Shown: one piece after another, positions 58,075 through 64,000 of the stretch | Position numbering within the stretch: position 1 is the stretch's first letter | Layout of the letters: every line of letters starts with the position of its first letter | NCBI GenBank assembly: GCA_947172415.1 | Contig: OX359201.1 | Coordinates: 3,410,001 to 3,474,000, forward strand | DNA: 64,000 nucleotides | Direction of reading: 5' to 3' | DNA from: Chondrosia reniformis | Taxonomy: Eukaryota; Porifera; Demospongiae; Chondrillida; Chondrillidae | Notes under the pieces: generated by a model | The model's database searches: none | What the model saw: only the letters and a program-made list of their open reading frames with translations | What the model was told of the DNA's origin: nothing | Translations under genes and position numbers: made by a program

Positions 58075-58335
58075 TTGGCAAATGGTGGCGTTCAGGAAAC
58101 TTCAGTTAACGAAGCTTTTCCATCATTATTTATAAAGTTCAGGACACTTAAGCGTCCTCAATCGTTAGTATTACGAATATATATATTAAATCCAACTTTG
58201 CGGCCAAGTAGCTCAAATAAATTCGGGGGGCAGCAGCCCCACAAGTTTTTAAACTCCAAATACTGGTATTATATTATATTAATTATATTATTTAGATTAC
58301 CTTAGTATATTATAACTTGCACTGTATATATATTA
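58075..58335 (+). repeat. dispersed repeat (partners 32,685-32,800 and 34,440-34,510)
   Basis: 58,083-58,175 matches 32,690-32,780. The last 60 bp (TTTAGATTACCTTAGTATAT, TAACTTGCACTGTATATA) match 34,465-34,508. Together these suggest one element of about 260 bp of which the earlier sites keep different ends. An (ATT)n run follows at 58,330-58,357. Confidence 0.6.
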
Positions 58336-58633
58336 TTATTATTATTATTATTATTAGAGTGCCCATGCTTACAATGAATGTATAAAAGCAAACCAAAAGT
58401 GTTTAAAGGGCAAAGGGCTATACCTGGACATGTATAAACCATTGCCACTTAAGGCTACCAGGCCGCCCGCCCAAGTACATAGCCCGGCTGCCTGGGTGCA
58501 TTAAGCCATCGCCACTTAAGGCAACCAGGCTGCACTTCCCAGACAGCCACATACAAGCACCGAGTTCGGAGGTGGTGCATCATATAAGTGATAATGAATG
58601 TTTGGTGTGGTGTATGTGTATATTCACTCACCT

Positions 58634-58696
58634 TATTCACTCACCTTATTTGTGTATACAACCACACGTTGTATACACAAATAAGGTGAGTGAATA
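58634..58696. repeat. 29-bp perfect inverted repeat, 5-nt loop
   Basis: TATTCACTCACCTTATTTGT with GTATACAAC, loop CACAC, then the exact reverse complement. Preceded by a 13-bp direct repeat (TATTCACTCACCT twice). Before it, GCCACTTAAGGCAACCAGGC-type phrases occur twice (58,444 and 58,508), perhaps a small dispersed repeat. Confidence 0.9.
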
Positions 58697-58859
58697 TGCA
58701 TGCAAATAATACTTTAAACGTATACATATGTATAAAAACAAGGGTGATATGCAGGTGAGGGAGCCATGGGGGTTAATTGCCAGGGTAGGTACGTTTTTTC
58801 CACATTGTCAACAGTAACAAACCAATTCTTTTACTTTTACAGGCCTCTCTTAATAGTAC

Positions 58860-59342
58860 TTATAATTTCTCTTCATGCATTTTACTGTCAAAACTATTAT
58901 CTATTTCTTTTAACTCTTCAAGCAGACTAGTTCTTACATTTCTGAGACTAGGTTTTCCACACCTAAAGATAAAATGGGCACAGTCTTCCACTTCTATTAA
59001 GTTACAATTTTGCCATATTCTATCTTCCCTTTCTATCTGTAACCACCTTCCCTCCTCAATCCTTAGTCTAGCTGTACCACCTCTCAGTTTGGCTATCAGA
59101 CTTCTAACTTCTCTATTTCTAATTTCAGTACTATAACTTGGTTCCTCACTATCCATCAGACTGGCTAGGTCCCTTAGCTTGCTACTACCATTCATACTAT
59201 CATTCCATTCCTTCTTAAGTTCTCTTGTAAGGCAACTACATATTACTGATTTGAATTCATTCCCAGATAGGCTTTTACAATCAAGAGGGTTCCCTAACTT
59301 CAACTTTTCAAAGATGTCATTTATCTTAAGAATCCATCCCAC
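58860..59342 (-). pseudogene. non-LTR retrotransposon (LINE) C-terminal fragment
   Basis: 160 codons with IAKLRGGTARLRIEEGRW, IEREDRIWQNCNLIEVEDC, AHFIFRCGKPSLRN: the C-terminal CxxC...H...C-like region that ends many LINE polyproteins. In the usual C-x2-C-x-H-x-C pattern the first Cys is replaced (IWQNCN), so the knuckle is damaged. No RT domain is present; upstream 59,343-59,460 shows nothing. Confidence 0.6.
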
Positions 59343-59464
59343 CTTTATGTCCCGGGCTAGAATATGGTTAATTAACTTTTTTAATCACTATGGTAACTGG
59401 CATAATTAAAAGCTTCCTCTAATACATTAATACTTTAAGTCTCACTCTCCACCTAGTTGGTATC

Positions 59465-59785
59465 CAGTTGGTATATATATATATATCTGTCACCAAAATG
59501 GCGGATGTTCGGCTGGCTTTGGTTTTCTAGCTTAAAACTAGCTTTCTCTTCCTTAGCGTCGAACATTAAACGAATGAAAAGGATTTAGAAACCATATATA
59601 TGAATACTGTGTAATGTAAAGCTTGCGTGAAAGCGTTTTCTATGAGATTTGGCCTTGCAAAATTGACGGCATAGAACAAGAGTCGACCGGAATCGGTTAA
59701 CTGGACATTTAGCTAAAACAGGACATCTAATATTGTACCAGCCAAGTAGTTCGAATTTACATAGGGGCGCCTGGTAACAGTTAAA
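59465..59785 (-). repeat. dispersed repeat C, inverted copy
   Basis: Reverse-complement match to 36,905-37,200 over its whole length, including the (AT)n end and GCGCC near the other end. 59,786-60,079 shows no feature. Confidence 0.75.
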
Positions 59786-60084
59786 CACAGTTGGCAGGGT
59801 AAGATAAGTGAAATCTATCATTGTATGGATTAGCATTACATGATTTTCTTTTCTGTTCAAGTGGATTTATATGTTCCATAAATGTATGCAGGTTTTACAA
59901 AGTCTAATTCAGTACTGGTATCCTGTGTGTGTCTGACAGAGAAGGTTGACATATCTTTAATTAATTTTGGTTTAGTTTTTGTTGTATTTTTCAATTATTA
60001 TCTTAGTTTGAAACGAATTCTCACGTGATGCAATGAATTATGAAATAATATCAATGAAGTATGAAATAATATCAATGAATATTA

Positions 60085-60518
60085 CCGTAAATCTTTGTGA
60101 ACTTTTCAATTCTTACTTTTCGAAGTTTAGGAGGAAATATGCGCCTCTTGGTTCGCGTCTTGCGAAAATTAGAGACTTCTTGTGAAATTAGAGGCGTTCT
60201 GATGCCATTTTAGGGAGGTACAAAATAGCTGCTTCTGGCTCGTTCTTTGTCACGATATCATGCGTTATTCGTGGGTATCATGTCTACAAAGAGGTTTGGA
60301 GCCCCAATATTGGAGAGAATTTCGTGTGCTTCGACGAGGAAGAGAACGTTCATGACAGGAAAGCGGTACCCGCGCCCATTTTACACGTGCGTTGCCGAAA
60401 TTAGAGGGCGTTTCTGAACTTTAGAGTTCACGAAGAGTTCGAATTTTTAGAGCGTTTCAGTGCAAGATCGCAAAATGTTTACAAAAATTAGAGTTTCGAA
60501 TTTTTAGAAGATTTACGG
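60085..60518 (+). mobile_element. TIR element with 5-bp TATTA duplications carrying a HIRAN-like exon fragment
   Basis: CCGTAAATCTT and AAGATTTACGG form the ends; TATTA flanks both (60,080-60,084 and 60,519-60,523). Further inside, both ends are rich in AAATTAGAG/GAATTTTTAGAG phrases. In the middle (about 60,225-60,400) one plus frame reads SFFVTISCVIRGYHVYKEVW, SPNIGENFVCFDEEENVHDR, KAV, which resembles HIRAN-domain proteins (GYHVYK-W-P--GE ... N--DRYAVAV). It ends shortly after at a stop. A captured host or TE exon is the simplest reading. Confidence 0.6.
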
Positions 60519-60894
60519 TATTAGAAAAGAGATATTCATAGTTTACATTGACACCAGTAGCTGTGGTTACTAAATATATATATTATAATTAGATTAACTA
60601 GCTATTAATCATAGTTAATAGGATGCTGTAAACCTTCGAAAATTATTTTTCACTGGTAAGTTTACGGTATATTGCAAAGCTGTGAACTATGAGTTCACAT
60701 TTTATGTAAACTAATGTTTTATGAAGCAAAACAAACTAGTTTACGGTGCTGTAAACCACCTTATTTTTTGCCGTTTTAGTGAATAAAAAGCTCCTGCTAA
60801 GGCATTACTTCACATGTAGGAATGGCCTACCACACTGTGGACCAGGTTACACATGATTACACTGGCCCTTTCCTCAGACAGAAGAAGAAGAATT

Positions 60895-61221
60895 TTGTCA
60901 GGGGTCCAAGTTGGTTATGTGGCAAGGTTGTAAACTGTTAGGGGTTGGTGTTGTTTGATGTAGAGCTTCCAAATGGTCACATTGGTCTTCGTCATGTAGA
61001 CCACCTTTGGATTTAACCTGCCCAGATGCTCAGGTGGCAAGTGATACCAATGATGTTGAAGTTTCCTTATCTGTTTTTACAGAAACATCAGATAACTTTT
61101 CAGATACAAGTCTATATATATAGAATATGTTGACTCACCTGCTCTGGATGCTCCTTGATGTTCATCCCAAGTTAAAAGACCTCCTAAGAGATTTCCATTT
61201 GAGACTTAAAGAGGGAGGAGT
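60895..61221 (+). pseudogene. Ty3/gypsy-type LTR retrotransposon, 3' end of pol with polypurine tract
   Basis: The frame FVRGPSWLCGKVVNC-stop-GLVLFDVELPNGHIGLRHVDHLW corresponds to the C-terminal chromo-like/GPF-type tail after the gypsy integrase; two stops interrupt it. About 190 bp on, AAAGAGGGAGGAG (61,208-61,220) is a polypurine tract directly followed by TGTGATAACT, the usual start of a 3' LTR. The LTR end is uncertain; GTTGTAAACA near 61,341 would give a 120-bp LTR. RT, RNase H and the integrase core are missing. Confidence 0.6.
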
Positions 61222-61744
61222 TGTGATAACTTATAGCTAGCTATTGTGACCAACTGATTTAGTTACTCAATTTACTTTTAGTGCTGTTTTGTAATTGTTC
61301 TGGAACCTTCTTGCTTGCTTTGTATTTAGTGGTTGTTGTAAACATGGTAAATCATTATGAGGAAAGTGTGTTAAAACACGCATACCCGTTAAGTCCCGTT
61401 AACATCAGTAAAAACTACCTGTTATATTTTTGTTTTAAAAATTCATTAATTCTGAAAACCGCCAAAGATCTTTCACTGATGTTCAAAAGACCACGAAGTG
61501 TAAGATATGTAAAATTCGTGTTAGAAGATTAGTCCTCGTTTAGACAGCCATTTAATATTTTCAGTATAACTTTCGTATAAACTATGTGTTTTTCGTTAAC
61601 ACTTTCTTAATCTGTATTCTTGCAATATGCAATATACATATATATACATTCTTTCATTATAGAGTAATATGTAACAGAAATGTTTAATATTTCACATGAA
61701 GGTTAAACTATACTGGTGCTATTGATTATGCAAGTTACCTTGTG

Positions 61745-61800
61745 GTTGTTAACGATCAAAGCCACTAAAGTGGCTTCAATCAATCAATCAATCAATCAGT
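61745..61800 (+). repeat. hairpin plus (CAAT)n tail
   Basis: AAGCCACTAAAGTGGCTT forms a small stem-loop and is followed by TCAATCAATCAATCAATCAG. This pattern is typical of the 3' end of certain LINE or SINE families. 61,342-61,744 and 61,801-61,980 show no gene. Confidence 0.45.
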
Positions 61801-61984
61801 CAACATTGTAAAAACACTGTATGTTGGAGATTCAATAACTAATAGTAAACGGTTCTCAGAGCACAAACAAAGTCATGATATAAAATCGCACAGCTTTCTC
61901 CACTTGTCCCTTACAGCAGCAACGCTTCTCAATTCATCCAGCTTGAGGCCTGTGCTGCTTGACAGCATCTGGGTTTAGGTTAGA

Positions 61985-63188
61985 CGGTTGGCCTGTCCTA
62001 CTTGAAACCTCTCTTGACTCTGCCAAAACACTAGGTCACTAGCTGGTTGGTACCGAGTACCACTTGCCCTGAAGCAGTGGCCAGCAAGCTGTAGCCTCCT
62101 TCTTGCGACCAGAATTGATGGCATTGGGACCTAGCTATCATTCTCCAGTTGATTTTACGAGCTTTACGCAGCTGGCAGTGGTACGCTCCATTTAGTCTTT
62201 TCTCTATCCATTGAGTTATGCACCAAATCTCACTACCATACAGCAGGACACCCTTGACTGTGGCACAAAAGAGTCTGACCTTCAGGCTCCTAGAAATGTC
62301 TGACCACCAAACTTGCCACATACGGTTGGCAGCATCGAATGCCAAAGCTCGCCGGCCATACTGGGCTCATTTACAGTCAGTTTCATGATGTAGTCAGTCC
62401 ACTACCATTACAAACAGGAAGGGGGACAGTGTGTCTCCTTGCAGGACTCCAGCAGTGATGTCGAACGGATCACTATGCCCATCAAGTGTAACCACCATGG
62501 GAATTGTGTATGTGTACATAGACATGATAGCTTTGAAAAACTTCCTTGGGATTCTGCAGCATGACAGCATCAGTTCCATCTTGCCGCCTGAGACACTCTC
62601 AAAGGCCTTACAGAAGTCCACAAAATACAACAACACAGTATGTGTTCTGCCTCACCTGGCACTGCTCCAGGATATGATGGATGGACAAAACGTGCTGTAC
62701 TGTAGACCAACCTAGGTGGGATCCATTCTGGTTGTAGCGAAGGAGTGGTTCTACTTCTCCTCTTATCCGGTTGAGCAGCACTTTCTTGAATAGCATCCCC
62801 ACCAGAGACATGAGCGAGACACTTCTGTAGCTGGAGTTCCTGTCGCTTTTCTTAAAGTGGGGTAACAACCCAGACTGTCTCTACTCCAGAGGTGTGTGCA
62901 CACTGTCTAGGGCCTGGTTAAAAATGGGGAGAATGATGTCTAGAATGCCCTTTAGCTTCACCAGTTCTGGAGGTACTCCATCTAACCCACACTTTGAACA
63001 CTTCCCATTTCATAGCGTGCTGGCTGCTTGTTGCAGCTCAGCAGCTGTAATGGGACCAGTGTTGATGCCCAGTTCCTCCAAGGCGATAGTCTGGGGAGTG
63101 AATGGTTCTGCCGTTCTGCATCTGCTGTGGTGAGTAGCTGTTGGAAATGTTCCCTCCATTGCTCAAGTCGCTCTTGTGGGGCTCTCAA
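61985..63188 (-). pseudogene. LINE reverse transcriptase remnant, minus strand
   Basis: Pieces in order along the minus strand: APQERLEQWREHFQQLLTT (62,982-63,188), LPHFKKSDRNSSYRSVSLMS and LFKKVLLNRIRGEVEPLLRY (62,608-62,868), YFVDFCKAFESVSGGKM with GVLQGDTLSPFLFVMVVD (62,394-62,636), then VKGVLLYGSEIWCITQWIEK RLNG (62,031-62,345). These are LINE RT motifs. The catalytic (F/Y)ADD block expected after GVLQGDTLSPFLF is deleted near 62,345-62,394, and frameshifts and a TGA separate the pieces. Non-functional. Confidence 0.8.
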
Positions 63189-63204
63189 CCCTGCCCATTG
63201 CCTA

Positions 63205-63950
63205 TCATGGATTCACTCCGCATAAAGGTGTCTTCAGAGACGCCCTTTGCCTGCGTTATAGCTGGAATCCACATCTCTTACCATCCCATTGCGGTTGTGG
63301 CCAAAGACTCACTATTGAACATGCACTCAGCTGGAGTCGAGGAGGATTTCCATCAATCCAACACAACGAGATCAGGGACTTTGCAGCCAATCTCATGAGT
63401 GAAGTCTGTTACGGAGTTGGCATAGAGCCCTCCCTGCAAGCGGTTACAGAGGAACAGCTGAAGCACAAATATGCCAACAGGGAAGATGGATCTTGCCTAA
63501 ACATTGTGGCTGGGGGAGAGATAGGCAACGGGCATCCTTTGATGTCAGGGGTTTCAACCCTTTTGCGCAAAGCCATCTCAACAAACCCCTAGCTCAGTGC
63601 TATCACAAGCAGGCAATGGAAAAGAAGAGGACTTAAAAAGAGAGGATTAGAGAAGTACAACACGGATCGTTCTCACCACTGGTATTCACTACAGCAGGAG
63701 GCATGGGAACAATGGCAACAGTGGTGTACAAGAGGCTGGCTACATGCATTGCGGAGAAACAAGGCAAGCCAAATGGAAAGACGGTACATAAATGTCGACT
63801 GACCTTCTCGCTGCTGAGATCAAGCCATCATGTGTCTGCTCAGCTCTCGCTCAGCCCACCATCGCCCCGAATGTCCTTGGTCCAGTGACATCATTGACCT
63901 TGCCTGCGCAGAAGGGTGGACAACTAATCCAATTAATCTTCAATAAAAAA
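63205..63950 (+). pseudogene. LINE C-terminal fragment, plus strand, frameshifted
   Basis: GFTPHKGVFRDALCLRYSWN, PHLLPSHCGCGQRLTIEHAL, SWSRGGFPSIQHNEIRDF is a familiar LINE C-terminal region with a Cys/His knuckle (CGCGQ...H). A lost base near 63,515 shifts the frame: the following DNA reads SFDVRGFNPFAQSHLNKPLA and later AGGMGTMATVVYKRL (63,703-63,888). An A-rich CAATAAAAAAA near 63,942 may be the tail. It faces the minus-strand LINE at about 63,190. Confidence 0.75.
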
Positions 63951-64000
63951 ACCAACTGTTATTAACTACTTACTATATATCTATATGATATTAAAAGGCA

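Noticed and set aside
58455..58640. 61-codon minus-strand ORF
   Set aside because: It overlaps small repeats and the hairpin and has no recognisable motif.

Overview
The window is eukaryotic nuclear DNA. Genes are split by GT-AG introns, intergenic DNA is AT-rich, and eukaryotic mobile elements dominate: Penelope-like, R2-type and other LINEs, a Ty3/gypsy end, a Helitron, a Tc1/mariner-type element and several MITEs. There are no bacterial operons or rRNA genes. The mix of element families, and Tudor-knot, TE-like and HIRAN-like proteins of kinds I associate with sponges and cnidarians, suggests an early-branching invertebrate, perhaps a sponge. That assignment is inference.

Layout. 1-2.5 kb: a broken Penelope-like element (PLE) split by a 1,321-bp TA-flanked DNA transposon. 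2.5-13.1 kb: a 13-bp satellite (ACTAGTACATACA on +) interrupted by a palindromic PLE 3' end and a second PLE fragment. 10.9-14.6 kb and 24.2-27.9 kb: two arms of an inverted duplication, each 3,698 bp by my count, each carrying the same two-exon Tudor-knot (chromo-like) gene. Between the arms lie a histidine-phosphatase gene, a 5'-truncated transposase-like gene, PLE fragments, half of a foldback MITE, and satellite whose orientation flips at about 18.9-19.2 kb. 27.9-31.8 kb: a decayed Helitron on the minus strand. 32-38.5 kb: mostly unique DNA with foldback and dispersed repeats and two orphan first-exon candidates. 38.6-39.8 kb: the 3' part of an R2-type LINE. 39.95-41.2 kb: a composite 24/21/24-bp minisatellite. 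41.3-43.2 kb: a multi-exon gene candidate with a PD-(D/E)XK-like motif. 44.6-56.7 kb: satellite again, with 490-bp and about 500-bp higher-order repeats, a TIR element holding only a helix-turn-helix transposase piece, a foldback MITE and another PLE 3' end. 56.7-64 kb: small gene or TE fragments, namely LINE tails, a TIR element that seems to have captured a HIRAN-like exon, a gypsy 3' end with polypurine tract, and two LINE remnants meeting head to head.

The satellite covers roughly 27 kb (about 43 %). Most recombination events in the window (inversions, tandem duplications, TE junctions) have ends in it or next to it. Few genes look intact. The best host-gene candidates are the phosphatase, the Tudor-knot pair and the PD-(D/E)XK-like gene. 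Single-base frameshifts recur in otherwise well-kept reading frames, so some apparent pseudogenes may be consensus errors; raw reads would decide.
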